A stretch of 64,000 bases of DNA from Neodontobutis hainanensis (Eukaryota > Chordata > Actinopteri > Gobiiformes > Odontobutidae): the NCBI GenBank assembly GCA_024349245.1, contig JALDNG010000022.1, forward strand, positions 8,521,001 to 8,585,000, in the 5' to 3' direction. How positions within the stretch are numbered: the stretch's first letter is position 1; each line of letters opens with the position of its first letter. Below, piece after piece: positions 1 through 14,400 of this stretch. The notes beneath the pieces were generated by a model. It was given only the letters and a program-made list of their open reading frames with translations. It ran no database searches and was not told the DNA's origin. A program made the position numbers and the translations under genes.

Positions 1-1961
1 TAGAGGAAAGAACTATGACAAAAGGCACTTATTAAATAAAGCACATCCCCTTGTGACAGATGTAAAATCTATTTCAGAACAGCACGCAGCCTGCTCTAAG
101 GCACTGTTTATTTTTCCTGCCTCTCAGGTTTTGTCTAAGAATTATTCGAGCTGTTCAGCATTGGAGCTGGAAGAAGGATTAAGAGAAGGTGAAAGAGGGT
201 ACAGTATCGTTGTGAGACAAAATACATGCCGCTCAGACAGCGTTTCAATGTCTATGAGCAGCCAGGCAGGAAGACCGTTACACCGACAGTCTAAACATGT
301 TCATGGCACGAGGAAAGACGCGACTGTGCTCAGTAAAATTCAGAAACAAGGAAAAAAATCTTGAATGAAAAGCAGAAACTGAAACACTAAAAGACTCCTC
401 AAACTTGCAGAAACACAGCAAGGGTTAGTTTCCTGAGCACGGCTAAGCCTAGTACAAATGATGCCAGTGTAAGGCCTGCTGTAGAGCTGAAGACATAAGC
501 CACTGATACCAAATGCTGATGAAGAGCCCGGGTCCAAAAATCGGAGACTAATAGGCATTTATTGGCAAAGCTACAGGAAGGTGGTTAATGCATGAGTCAC
601 AGAGATCTGATATCTGATGTAATTTCATAAAACACCAATTAGTCATCTACAAACAGTCCTAAACCAATATTTATCAGCTTACCAGCTTTAGAGATTCAAA
701 ATATAACCTTTGTGAGTGTCAGCTATTTGACCACAATTGCCAAAATGCACTCAAATTGTAAAACCAACAGGTTTGTGGTACTATTTAAAGAATGGGGTGA
801 TATAAAAAAGGCTGACAAAAGAAAATAGTAAAAGAAAGAGTGACACTGCACAAAGCCGTGCAAAGCAGAAAAGAGAAGGAAGGTTTCAACAGTTGTGCAG
901 TATTACAAATGCAATAGTGGTCTATCCTCGATCCTCTGATCCTGGCAGAGCAACAGTGAGAGCGTCTGGACGGGATGGAGGTTTTCTCTGCTCTTCTCAT
1001 TTAATTACAACACAGAGCTGCAGGATTAGACAGGGGCCTGTGTTCACAGCCTCGTACTGGCACTTCCACTCATCCATTTTCCTCCTGTCTTTCCCTAAAG
1101 CTCTTGCCTTTCTGTTTTCAGGAATTCTCTGCCATCATCTTCATTTTAATATCTTTCTCACTTGTCTCCTCGATCCTTTTCTCTTTCAGACTGTTTCTCT
1201 AATTAAATCTTTCTTTGTTTAAGCTTTTATCTCCTCTGTTCTGCACTCACTATCCTCTCCTCTTCTCTCCCCTCTAATCCCCCCGTCCTGTTTTTGCCCG
1301 AATTTCATCTGCGATGCAGACACATCTTTATCTCTGTCTCAAACACATGTTTACTCTTGATTATAAAAGAGACAACTGTGAATCCTTTAAGTGACAAAGT
1401 TGTGAGCGGGGCATGTGTTTGCCTGAAAATATTTGTGCATGTGTTGAAGTGTGTGATTGTGACGACATGAAAAGTGTGAGCTATGTGTTAATGTGTGCGT
1501 TAGTGGGAGGTGTTTGTGCCCCACTGGTCTCTACGGACTACCGTGGCACACTGCCTGGGCAAGCCTTCGCGCACACACACCATACACCTCTTAAAGCCAC
1601 CTCTCCTCATGTGCTATGCTTGATGAACGGAAATCCCATTTTGTTTCCAGCAGCATGGCTAATTAAACAGGTAGTTAAAACAGTGCTCATTAGCTTGCTG
1701 CCACAGAGCGCAGCGACCAAGCCCTCTAATGACTGTTTGTAGCTGGCTGAGTTCTGCAGCAGAGCCATAGAGAATACACTGTTAGTGCTGACAACAGTAT
1801 CCTAATACAGCCATAGAGTACAGTATTCACAAAAGGGCCAATACGAATTAATATTCACTGAATTAAACATGTGCACAGGTGAAAAAGATAAACAGTTGGC
1901 TTAATCTGTCTTAACTAAAGAAGTAACAGCTAGAAATCACACGAGGAAATTTGGACATAAT

Positions 1962-2002
<41 letters not shown>

Positions 2003-2227
2003 GAAGAAGAAGAACCCAAATGCTATAAAACATAACGTCCTTGCAGTCCTCTTAACAGCTGTAACGATAGGACAGCTGAGATCTTAACCAAAGCCAATTA
2101 CAGCTGTGGATGTCTCCAACAGAGATGTTAGCTATGGCTCACTTAATAACCCGCTGCTACTCATTTGTGGGGATTTATCACATGTTGTTTGGGATATAGT
2201 TAAGTGACCTTTTGTAGGAGTACTCAC
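1..2227 (-). other. FAF1 intron 18 (partial)
   Basis: No coding exon is seen, and I looked for the missing UBX end here without success. The stretch holds a pyrimidine-rich segment around 1130-1290, a repeat-free block near 1490-1760 with TAATTA motifs, and a (TAA)n/(AAG)n array near 1960-2013. Confidence 0.6.
1960..2013. repeat. (TAA)n then (AAG)n microsatellite
   Basis: About thirteen ATA/TAA units run straight into four AAG units, inside the FAF1 intron. Confidence 0.95.
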
Positions 2228-2443
2228 ATTTCTACGAGGGAACGTTGTAAGGAGCTTGAACTCGTCAGAAGGATATCCTTTGGAGGCCACGAAGTCAAAG
2301 AGGACCTGAAGCTTACAGCTGCTAAGGAAACGCCTTTCCAGGAACTCGCCACTTGGTGTCCGAACCCTCAGTTTACTGATCTGCTCCGCTGAATCTTCGC
2401 CAGGCTCCGGCGGTAAGGCCTGTTCCAGTGATAAACGAATTGC
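2228..2443 (-). CDS. faf1: FAF1 coding exon 18 (UBX domain; last exon in window)
   Basis: Seventy-two codons include AIRLSLEQALPPEPGED, KLRVRTPSGEFLERRFL and FKLLTTFPRRN, i.e. the UBX fold with its FPR loop that contacts p97/VCP. Acceptor TTTCAG, donor GTGAGT, phase 0. About 27 further codons are expected in one more exon to the left of the window. Confidence 0.96.
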
Positions 2444-5400
2444 CTGAAACACAAGACCCTGGTCATTACAACATTTAAATCAAGTGCCAAACTTATAATT
2501 TAGAGAGGAGTAATGCTGAAAAACATGAGCCTTTACACACAGCTGCTAGCGGCAGGTGTTTTCACTTGTGGTTTACTTCAATTATCTTCACATTTACATA
2601 CATATTATCTTTAACTGTATGCTGTTAACAGCTTTAAAAACATATTAAAGCCACAATAAAAATCTTTTACTTAATCACCAACATAAAAAACAGTGAGTGT
2701 CATCATAAAAATATTTCTCCGAGTGAAAGTGGTCAACATTAACAGGCAATAAAAAACAATACTGCTAAGTTTTGGATGAGCAGGTGATGGAAGAAGCACA
2801 TCTGACTATGGCACTCCTCTCTCAGAGTCACTGAGTACAGACTTTGTCCCAAAATTATAATAAATAAGAATCTGTCCTGTTCCCGTTTCCTGAAGTGTGT
2901 TGTAGCGTTACTTTTAGCTAATTTGTGAACCAATTCAAGATTGTGTCTATTGGGCAAATCACTGCCAAGATTTATTTTGGTAAAACCTGTTATTAAAGAA
3001 AAGTATCTCGACAACAGAAAATGGGTTCAGAGGAACAAAAGCCAAACATCAACTGTCATTGTGCACATGGCGCTAATCAGCTCTCCGATGTTCAACAGCC
3101 ACACTTCAGCTGCTCCCTCGAGCTCCTTTCCTCTGCTGCTGCCCCTCACCACCTCCTCTCCCGGCTTGTTGTTCCTGTTTGGCCAGCCGGGGAGCATATG
3201 CTGTGACAACACGCCCCGGCTTTATTTACACACCATAATGCAATTATATTTCATAAGAGTCTACAACAGTAGCTCATTAGCAGCTTCTGGTGTTGGGTGG
3301 GCAGTGTCGGGCGCGTGCCGCTCTGTCGTGAGCTCCCTCAGGTATAAGAGTTGATGCTGACTGAGTTAAAGGGGTCTCATGGGACCAGCTAACACACTCA
3401 CAAATGAGAGAGGAGCGTGTGCACTGTGACGGACAGACAACCACAAACACAAGCATAAACACCAACATGTGAGAGGTAGCGTCACTAAAGAAACCACACG
3501 ACACGCGTCTGGTACAGCCTCAGGGCCCCTTCACACAAATAACCCCGAGCATCCATCCGTCCATTTGTCTGCTTCTCCATCACGACTCGACTAACCGCAA
3601 AAAACAAACAGATGATGAGTGAGTGAGCGTTGTGCACCTGCAATCCACACAATTGTATGCTACGACCCGAAGGAAGTAAACAGCACCTTACACAGGCATG
3701 TATGCTGCCTGTCCTAACCCCCCACCCCCAATTCACTAGCTTCTACTTTAATCTCATCCTTCTCTGCACAAAGGCACTAAATCACAGAGAAAGCCTTCCC
3801 TGTAGCATAGCACTCTCTCTGGACTCGAGGCAATTGATGTTGATGTTGATTCTAAAGTTTTCTTTCACATACAGGGTTACCACCCGGTGACTTTAACAGT
3901 GACGATAAAGCAAAATACACTAAAAGTAATAGAAAAGTAGGAAATCACATGCATGAACACACACTTTGGCTAGTGAACTACAGTGATATAATTAAGACGG
4001 CTGTCTCAGGGATCTTTGTTGTTGTCCATTTGACTGAAGTGACAAATCACCTGTGCAGGCCGGTCACCCAATACCCCACGGCCCCGGGGCCTTTACTGTT
4101 GAGCAAACAACCATCACTGAGGACTACACTGTATTACTATAGACTATTACAACATTGGTCCCATCCTCGCAGACAATGATGGTTTCTCTGCATGCGTGAC
4201 AGTGTGTCTGCCTATATGCCCGTGTGTTTGCCCCTTCAATACATACAATAATTGTGTTCAAGTCAATGTGTGTGTTTGCTTAGGTTGTGTGTACCCGCGC
4301 TAAGCCAATGATCCTGAATTGCCTCAGTCTTTTGTTCATTTGGGTTTCACAAGGAGACGCATGTTTTACACCAACCCAAAGCAGTAAAACAGAACAATAA
4401 CTGTGTGTATGGAAGGTGACATTTACAGCAGTGGGCCTCACTGTAATTAGGATATTTCATACTTCTCAAATGGCTGTACGCCTGTTCGCGCACACAGCAC
4501 ACACTTTGATTGGCAGGCTTTAAAACCACCATCTAATTGACTTATTATTTCGAAGTGACAGCAAACATTATTAACAACAGGCAAACTTGAACACAACATG
4601 ACTTCCCCATACCAGGCATAGATTAATTGTTCAGCACTGTATTAGTAAAAATGGAAGAATAAATGATTGGATTGCTGCGGTGGTGCGATTATGTGCTGCT
4701 TGCCTCACCTGTTTCTCTTCCTCCTGCTCTCTTTTTATCCGCTCCAGACGAACTTGCTCAGCCTCTACTCTTTCCTGGGCTTCTCTCTGATTCACATAAA
4801 AAATAAAAGATTCATTCAAAATAATTATTGATCTGATTTGTGCATTCACTTTATCAAAGGTTTACCGTTTTAATAATCAGAGAAAAAAACAACAACTTAT
4901 TACTATTTGCAATTGCTGTTTGTGATTTGTTACCACAGGAAAAAAAAAACTCTTGTGGCCATGTTTGTTTTGTTCATCGTATGCCTAATTTTTAGTACCT
5001 TCTTGCGGTCAGCTTCTAGAGACAGGCGGTAGGCTTCATCCTGCTCTCTCTTCACCATCTCTCTTGCCTCACGTTCGTCCTGCACACAGCGAAAGGGAGA
5101 GGGAGACATGGGCCCCATTAACTGACAACATAATAACGACAAACAAGAACAAAAACATCTAAGCTGAGGTGCTTGCTGGGTGTGGGAGTCAGAAAAGGAC
5201 CGGGCCAAAGAAAACGCAGCATGTCGTGTGGTTACGTACAAACATCAGGTATGAAAGAGCAGCACCAGAGGGGAATTCATTGTGATAAGGCTGTCATTAA
5301 GTAGACCGTGAGCCTCTTTTATGCTTCCTCATCTCAGTTTCACCCTCCCTTTCTCTTTTATTCACTCGGCCGTTCTCTTCCTGTTTGTACAGAGGGAAGG

Positions 5401-8400
5401 GGACAGCCGGCCTTTCTCTTTCTACCTGCTGTGGCTACAAAATCTTTCACAAAGACTGGGACTAAATACGAGTGTCCATTGTGTTAACACTACACAGCCA
5501 TTAGTTTTGTATTTTCTGAAGGCCCATGCTGTGTGTCTGGCCGGATACAGCAAAGTAAGCTTATTGTGACGATCAGAGCGCTACTGTGGTGCGGCTGGAG
5601 CAATGACTGCGCAAAAGGACAGTGTGTATTGTTGCATTGTATTGAATCAGAAAAAAAAAAAAAAAACCAAAGGATACATTTGTGCTTTTAAAGGATGAAC
5701 ACTGAAAGGAAACTGTAAAAAAGAATAGCAGAGACGGACAAAGGCATCAAAAGTGCCTACCTTCAATGGGCCTACCTAAGTCACGCAAGTAGGTCATATT
5801 TTAAATTGTATACAACTGTTCTTTATCAGGATCCTCCATACACAATTAAGAGAAGTGTTAATCAACCATATGTGCACTTAAACAGATTCAGTATAATTAA
5901 GGAAAATCTATTTTTTTTACATCTACAGTATATTTTGGCTCGCTGGCAACTTGTTGGCTATGAGTGTGCTGTTTGTAAGTAGTGCTGATTAACTTTCAAT
6001 GTAGTGGTCAGATGTCAGTATAGCAAGCTGTTTCATTTTTAGATTTGTCATTAGTGTATGAACAAATGTAATACTGTTTAAATGTGTAGTTTTATATAGA
6101 AACAAAGACACTTGAATACATTTTAACCCACAGACTCCACAATAGAGACTATGACTTAAATCAAGTCTCTGTCAAGGCTACACGGCGTTTCAAATTCTTG
6201 TGGCATGACCTGAACTTTGGCCTTTACAGCTACAGACCAGTCAGCTGATTAGAAATGCTAAAACACAGACAACTTAGAGTGACTGTTTAGTCAATGATGT
6301 TGGTTAAAGTCACAATGTGGCCGTCCAGCTGCTCCATTTCCAAACAGACCCAGAAGTCACCACCAAAGTGGAATGTCTGGAATAGGAGGACGTCTGTGTT
6401 CATGTCTGAGTTTGTCTCGATGAGGTCAAGTAGAAAATGAACCAAAAGACGGTAAATAACCCACTTTTTAACCATTGCCCAAGAGCTTTAAAGATTCCTA
6501 TAAAATTTGTTCATGTGAAGTTGTCTTCGCTTTGGCTTTTGGACACAAGTTTTTATATACAGTATGACTGATCAATGTGTCTGCCACACGGGTTCTTTTC
6601 TATGCCACACTGTTTTGTTTGTGGCTTCATTTTTATCAGCAAGTTATTTGACAGCTTGTCATGCATGATCATTAAAGGAGTGACAGAGCATACTGTAGCA
6701 AGAAAATCAACAGGATTACATTTGACACTTAATAGTTATTAAACCACCTGAGGAAGTCAAACCCTGGGGCTGTGGGAGTGTAACAACACTCTTTTCTTTC
6801 TCATAATACAAATGCAGTCTCTCACATCTACTTTGTTAAAGGGGTTGGCATTTAAATTACCGTTTAACAGACATCATCTTAATGCTCTATGACATGTGTC
6901 ACAGTAAGTACTGTGCACAGACAGAAGAAAAGAAAATGTGACTAAAACAGTGTGGGAATAATTGAGACCGTAACAAAAGGTTTCAATAGGCTGCTGTCAA
7001 AAAAAAAATCTTTCAAGATGTAATAATAGTCTGACTAATGGCCCACATATTTCATTTTAAATGTTCTGTATTGCAACTGTACTGCTTGCAGGCAACATGG
7101 TTGCACAGTAGTTAGCACGCTCGCCTCTAAGCAAGAAGGTCCAGCGTTCAACTAGGAATTACCCCACGGGCATAATTAAGGGATAATATATGATTAAAAA
7201 AAACTTTGACAAATTTTATTCTGTAGCCTACATGGAAAAAAAAACTGTGTTTGAAAGTTTTGATTGATTTAGCCGAGTAAATATATACCGAGTTACAGTA
7301 ACAAAGAGCAGAGCTGTTGAGAGGGAGAGTTCAGGTGCAAAAGGTCTCAGGGACTGTCTAATACACTAAAGCCTGTGAGAGTGGCTTGTGTCCCAAGCTT
7401 TTTAAAGCCTAGGCGGGCACAGTAATGGGAAAAGTAAATGGGAACAGAGTGAAACGATGATTCCCATTCTCTGCTTGTCTTTTTACGAGGACCATAATGT
7501 AACAATGTCTTTGGATCTGCCCTGACAAGTTGTGATTTATAATGTTTGGAGGAAGTAAAGTTACAGAGGACGCTCAGTGGAGTGCATTGCTACACTACAC
7601 GTTTTAGAAACAACAATCCCCCAAAAAGTCATAAATGTTTTAGATTTAAAAAAAAAAACATTTAATTTCACCACTGCTGTGTTTTAGACAAATGTATTTC
7701 ATTAAATTGTAATTATTTAGATGCTTGTTTTATATATAAAGCTTTAAAAGAACTTCCTTTAAATGACTTCATTAAGCCGAAGCATGGCAATGGGATTGAG
7801 GTTCCACACACTCTTCTCAAAATGTGCACTCAGTAAAAGGAAACATATAATGGAATAGCCTCCCAATTCCGATAAGAGACTGTTTAAGACAAGAAACCTG
7901 TCAGATAGACCTTAAACAGTTCAAGTCAGATCAAATTTGTGATCACCTTTAACTTGTCTTTTATTGTGACATGCCTATTTACAGCATTTGTAAAATATTT
8001 TCCTCAAAATGCACGACTAAATAAATTAATAAAAATAAAACCTTTAGATTACACATGATGTTTGTGTTGAAAACACAAACAACAATTTGTGTTAATTGTT
8101 GTTCAAACTTACCTCATCTTTGATGTCCTCTTGTTGTTGTGCTGTGAAGATCTCCATTGCTCCCATTAACCTCATCATCAGCTCATCAACTGTTGTATTG
8201 CCTAAAAAAGTTGACCAAACCTGTAAACCATATCCTTTTAAGAGTTTAAATATTATGTCTTTTGGCTCATTACCTTGAATAACATTTAGAACTTCATTGG
8301 ATGTGCGTTTTCCCATGACTATAAGCAGCAGGGGGAACTGGTCCGTCTTATATGTCCGTATAGTTTGCGTTACAACACTGCCAAAGTGCCTTGTACACAT

Positions 8401-11400
8401 GGTGAGTAGTCTGCAAGACACAAATAACACAAATTTATTCTTTCCTACTCACTTGACTGTTTTTGTTTAGCTGAAGCTGCTGAATATATCTATATCCCAT
8501 AACATTTCTTTGGCATTTGGGAAAAAGAGGCAATATACTACAGCTTTTCAGATCTGAGACGTAAGGAGAAATACACACAACTTGTGGCATTAAGGACTTT
8601 AAAACCAATTCTTCATTTTCATATTCCATCAGAGTGACATGCTTTTTCAATGGAACAGCAGAGGAATTAGTATTCCTCACCAGACGCCAAGAATTGATAG
8701 GGCAAGAGAGGATTTCTTATTCCATTACAAAGACAGAACTTTTTAAATTAACATTTCAGGAAGGGAAAAGGGTAGCAGGCAGACGGGGCCCAGCCAAGCT
8801 CCCGGTAAATGTCATAATATTAATGAATTGCTATAGACTGAATGCAAATATAGATTAGCTTTTTCTCCTGCCTTTTAATAAGATCTACTTTAATAACTTG
8901 CTGGTAAAATAAAAAAGGAATGGATGAAGGGACGGTAGGTCAGAGGCAGGGGACGAATAAAGTGATGCGATCTGAGAAGGGGTGTGACTCATTAAAACCT
9001 GAAAGCCAAGGGAACTACTGCAGACTTTTCAAACAAGAAAACTTCGAACTTAAGATCATTATGATATTGCTACAGCAATAACAATACTGCAAAATTATAG
9101 ATGATGATGAATATAAGATTAACACAGTTGCTAGAACAGAGCAGTCTTCCATAAGATGAACTTTAAGTGACCCGTATCTTGCATTGGAGAAGTTGGGTAC
9201 CCTAAATCCTAGTGATCATTTTGGACCTTGTTCTTAGACCTGGGCAGCCCTTAACAATAGGTCACATGGAAACCCTAACCTGTAATGAAAGGCCGCAGAA
9301 CAATGGACACCAACTTGAAGAGTAACCTAATCTTAAACAGCCTATGAAGCACATGGTAACCTGCTCTGGCCCAAACCAAAACTACAGACACTAAAAATCA
9401 TGATCTCTTTCACAGAAAGAAGAGAAATGCCCAAAACAGGAAGCTTAATGTTTAAGGACCCAAGTAATTATCTCATTCAGTCATAATATAATAGGCTGAA
9501 AAATGTAGAAACCTCCAGAAACCTGCCGGCTAAATGTGAGAGGAACCACCTGCAAAGAATTTGCAACTACTTGGGGTGTGCATCATTTGCTAAATGGACT
9601 GACAGCTTCTAATTTGTCACTCATTTCTTCTTGAGCGCTCACTGCACATCCAGACAGCAAAATAGTTAATGTTTCCCTGAACTGTCACTTTGCATTTCTT
9701 CAGATTAAAATGGTGTGTCAAGATGTGAGTGGACTGGTTACACCTGACATTTGCTCCAATGAGCAGCTGACGAGTCAGACCTGTACAGTAGCACTGCAGG
9801 GAATGTATCTGCAAGCCACCTGTACAGGTGTTTGTATGGGAACCGGAGGCTCCGATAGCTGACTGTGTCATGCCGTCTTTGTTTCACAGCAAACATGGAC
9901 ATGTTTTGAACTAAAAATTACTTTTGTTCCTCTCACAACCAGTTCTGCTTTCATTTAAATGAATGTCAAAATGACAAGTCAAGTGTACAGAGCAAGCATT
10001 TGTCTTGCTCTCCCTCCAAAAAACTCATACTTTATGGCTGACAACTTCACAAGAATATATACACAACAATGCTAAATAATATACTCAAAGATATTGCAAG
10101 GGTCCTCATGAAATGATCATGTTGGTAATTAAAAGTGCATGAGTACAATGTGAATCCTATTACCATTATTAGTACTAAATACTAATTTGTTGTGCCCATC
10201 TTGAAAAAGTTCTAAAGGTAGTTTATGTGAGAGGCCTGTGAAAACAGGAAGCGCTAATGCATTCCAGTATCAGCAGGTTAACTGCGTGTGTACAAGGACC
10301 TGAAGTGAGGACACCTTCAAATCAGCTTGTGCGATTGATGCCAATCACCAGTCACTTTGAATCAGACAGGGAGCGTGAGAATGTGGAGAATCAGTGCAAC
10401 AGTGAGAGCGAGGGAGTGTGCACATGGGCATGCAGGCGTTAGCAGCAAAGCTGTGACTAGCTGTGTATGATGAAAAGCTCCAGATGTTGCCTGCTTTTTA
10501 ATGTGCAATAAAAAAGCTCAGTTGGGGCAAAAAGCAAAGGAGGCCAATGAGGGAGAAAAGAGAGAGGAATGAAGGAAGGAGGGAGTTTTTAAAAGACTTA
10601 ATAGAGGGATAAGGTCAGGGTGTGAGTCTTTCTCTAATGGCTATTACCAGAGGACAGGCTTAACTCTGCTTCTGGGAAAAAGGACACAGTGGGAAGGAAA
10701 AAGATGCAAGATTAAGGGAAACAATAAGCATGAGATATATTAAATACTAAGACCAGACCCTGGTCATCTGACAGCTATAGGCTCACACTAGACCAGTATG
10801 TATCTTTTCAAATAATAACATACAGTTTGATGTTATGTATTGTATTGTGGATATGTTTTTTAAAATACTACTTCTAAAACTACATACTAATTATTTTAGA
10901 TGTTGCATAGACCTGCCATTTACAAAATATAATCATAAACTCCTGGAGCAGCACCAGAACTTTGCTGATAAATGAGGAGATAGAGATGTTTAGACTCCTT
11001 CATCTCCCACTGACCCTCTATTCAGACAGCTTAGTAAAGATTGGGGGGCCTCACCATGCAAACACAACGCCTTTTGTTAGCAGGCAACCTCTGAGCTTTC
11101 TCTATAGAAGTTAAAGAGAGAATAAGAAGACTGGGATAGAGAGTGTATGCAATGCAGTACAAGAATGCCAGCAATTAAGGAAAGACCTCCAACTATATTT
11201 TCACGATATAAATGTAAGATTTTGAATGCCGTTCTGATATTCTGAAAGAGCAAACATTAATATAGTTCACAGATATTTAATAACTTACACTAACATACCT
11301 AAACAGAGACATGAAGCAGGCTTAAGACATGGCATACTGTTGGCTTGACTGCCACAGTGTAAACAGAAGCTGCTTGCACACATTGAGTTACCCCACTTAT

Positions 11401-14400
11401 AATATGCACCCGACTATTTATGCACACAGTCCTCTCCATCATATAATAAATGACACATGAATAAAATATAAGGATTATGCAGGCTTCCAGTGAGACTCTG
11501 AGGTTAGCTTAATATTCTATTTACAGAGATGAAAAACTATGAAACATACAAAAAAAAAAAAAAACCAACACAGTATGCCGTCACTACAAATTGTAAACCA
11601 CATGCAGTTTCTATATTTTGTCGTCTTTTAAACAAAATGTGAGGCAGTAATAATCCCCTATTAGTGGCAGATTATCTTCAAATGTAAAAAAAAAAAAAAA
11701 AAAGTCTGCTTTTCACCTGGCTTTGTTAGCTTCTTTAGTAAAGTCCCAGGCCCATGTGATGAAGTTCTGGCTCAGATAGGAAACAATAGAGTCAGCGCAC
11801 ATCATTTGAGAGCAAAAGACATTGCTGAGAACACTGTCATCGTTGTGGAGGTAGATGGCCAGCAGCTTTCTCTGAGGAAAGAGACAGAAAAGAGACATTA
11901 AGTGGAGAAATGAAACGCTGCGAGTAAAAGGGTACCATTGATTTTCTCAAAACAATTTTGTGTCCCTGGCTAGAAAGACCACTACCAACGGGTTTTCTTA
12001 TTGAAAGCTATTTTGGTGTTAAAGAAAACAATATAAAAAGGTTGGATGTCACAGAAGAAAAAGAAAAAAAAGGAGAGAACAATTCTTGAGTGTGTGGATA
12101 TATGAAAAAGAAATGTTAGAAACAAGCTTAGATCTGGCTTGATCTCTAGTGTGAGACCTTTGTGCTTTGTGTGAGTGCCTTATTTCTAGGAAGACATGTC
12201 CACATTACATGACCATGAGACGACATATGAGACCATGGGGTGCAGCGTCTGAGTGACTACCACTGACCAATGTACGGCCGAAACCGGCAAAAAAACAAAT
12301 ACCACGCAAAATCAAATGGTGAGAGGTGTAAATAAAACTTCTCCTGGAAGCACAGAAGATATGGAGAAAACAAAACAGACAAATCACTCTATTTATTTTA
12401 CACCAAATGCCAGGAGCCTGTTCAGGTTAGTAGCGGCAGGGCCAGACAATATTGACGAAGCTCCAAATCCAAGGATATTGACACCATCATATAAGCCTGG
12501 CAGATTCTCCGTACTGACAATCTAATTAAAAAGCAAACACACCCACAAACATAAAAGGTTCCAAAGGACATTGTTGGAAATAATGCTCTCTAAATTACAT
12601 GTCACTTCTCCTCTTAAAGAAGAACAAAGAGGGAAAAAAAAAGACTTGCTCAGCCTCTGCTCTGTACATTTTTAACCATGGAGTCAAAGCGTTTGTTTCT
12701 CAGGAGCGGTAATCTAGGCTACATATGCCAAAAGCAAAAAAATCTACAGAGGGTGTAAAACGTGATGGGAAGTAAAAAAGAGAAGTTGTGCTATACTGTG
12801 GCCTGTGTAGAAAGGGAATGGGAGAGCACTGCTGTGTTTGCTCAACGATTAGCGCTTTAGAATAATCTCCAGGGCTCCTAGAGAGAAGGTGCTGGGGACT
12901 CATTCTTTGGGCCAATTCAACGGCCTGAAAAGATTAAACACTCATGCTGAGAAGACAAGCAAATTCAGTCGGGAGAGGAATGAGTGTGAGGGGAGGGAGA
13001 GTTTTAAACAACATTAAAAAAAAAAAAAAAAAAAACCTGATACACGCCTAAATGCAGACGTCCAAACATGCATGGAAAGATGCGATTGCGCTCAAACTCG
13101 CACACATGCATGCTCAATTAGCAGAGTAAAGATTAATTAAAGTGGGTATTTTGGCCAACTGAACTCCTTCATCTCAGTTAAACTGTCCATACCCCTCGCT
13201 TGTCGGCCCTCTTTCATGTTGGATCTTTTGTGAGGCCTGTCTTAGTGGGAAGGAGCAAATCCCTCATTTCAGCTAAATTACTAGGTCCAACCTGAGCGAG
13301 ATAGTGACCCCATAGCCCTTCCTCACACCTGTTCACCTGAATGGGAGACGGCTTTGAGCGACTGTGTGTGAAATCAGAGAAGAGGACGCATAGGGCCTCC
13401 AACCTCCATCCTCAAAAAATATTAATCAGTGTCTATGAAAGGTCAATAGAGATTTAAAACCACATTGTGTGTTTTTCTCTTGACATTTTGATGTTATTTT
13501 TGACAGAATATGGGCATGAGAAAAATGAAGAGATAAAAAAAATAAGAAAGGTCAGCTTCTGGTATTACATAATTAATGTTTATGTGGTTTGATTGTTGCC
13601 ATTAGACCAGAGCAACGCTGAATGAATCATTTCCCTATTTCTACTAATAGTGTTACTAATACTTCAACTATATTTGTTTGGAGAGGTATTTTTAGTTCAG
13701 ATACTTAAATAACTTAAAAGTGCTGTCCCATCCTTAACAAGATTTTCACTACAGCTAAATTTGGTGAACATGTGTAATATATTACATACAGAAACAAGAA
13801 GGACAAGGAGGACAGAAGGATAGTAGTCCATGTAGTGATTGTTCTACAGATGGCAGGCTCAGTCTACAAAAGCAAACACTTCAAAATGAAGAGCTCAAAT
13901 GACTGATCTAATGACCTTGCACACATAGTGTGAGAAAACATTCAGATCGATGACCAACCACAGAGCAGGCTTCCCACACACAGAGCCGGAAACGCATTAT
14001 CTCAACATCTAAATGCAATTATACCCCTGCCAATAAACTTCCTCATTCTGTCATGTATGTGCGTCTACTCAAATAGTACATTATGTAATCGGTTCAGTAA
14101 CATGTATTAATATAGAAAAGGTGGAAGCAAAGGCTAACTAAGTCCAGATGCTTTTGCTTTATCCTTTTCTTCAAGATGACCTGGATGACTGAGAACCTTC
14201 ACAGACGTGTATTTAAAAAAAAAACTATAAAAAACTTTGATGATTTAAATGTAACTCCTTTGTTGTTAAGTTTGGAGTGATCACTTCATGGGAGAGAGTT
14301 GCTGGTCAGCCGGAGATCTGAAAGCTTTGAGTGAATCTATGTTCCATATGTTGTGCTGGTCTGTCTGTGCTCTTTCCTCTTGACTCCTGAGGGCTATCGG

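Larger units (their letters stand above)
5080..8112 (-). other. FAF1 intron 15
   Basis: AT-rich intron with a 16 bp A-run at 5651-5666 and a decayed tRNA-SINE head at about 7091-7155. No coding signal seen. Confidence 0.55.

Noticed and set aside
53..364. 103-codon open frame at the left end of the window
   Set aside because: It does not match the missing end of FAF1, is on the other strand, and shows no domain.
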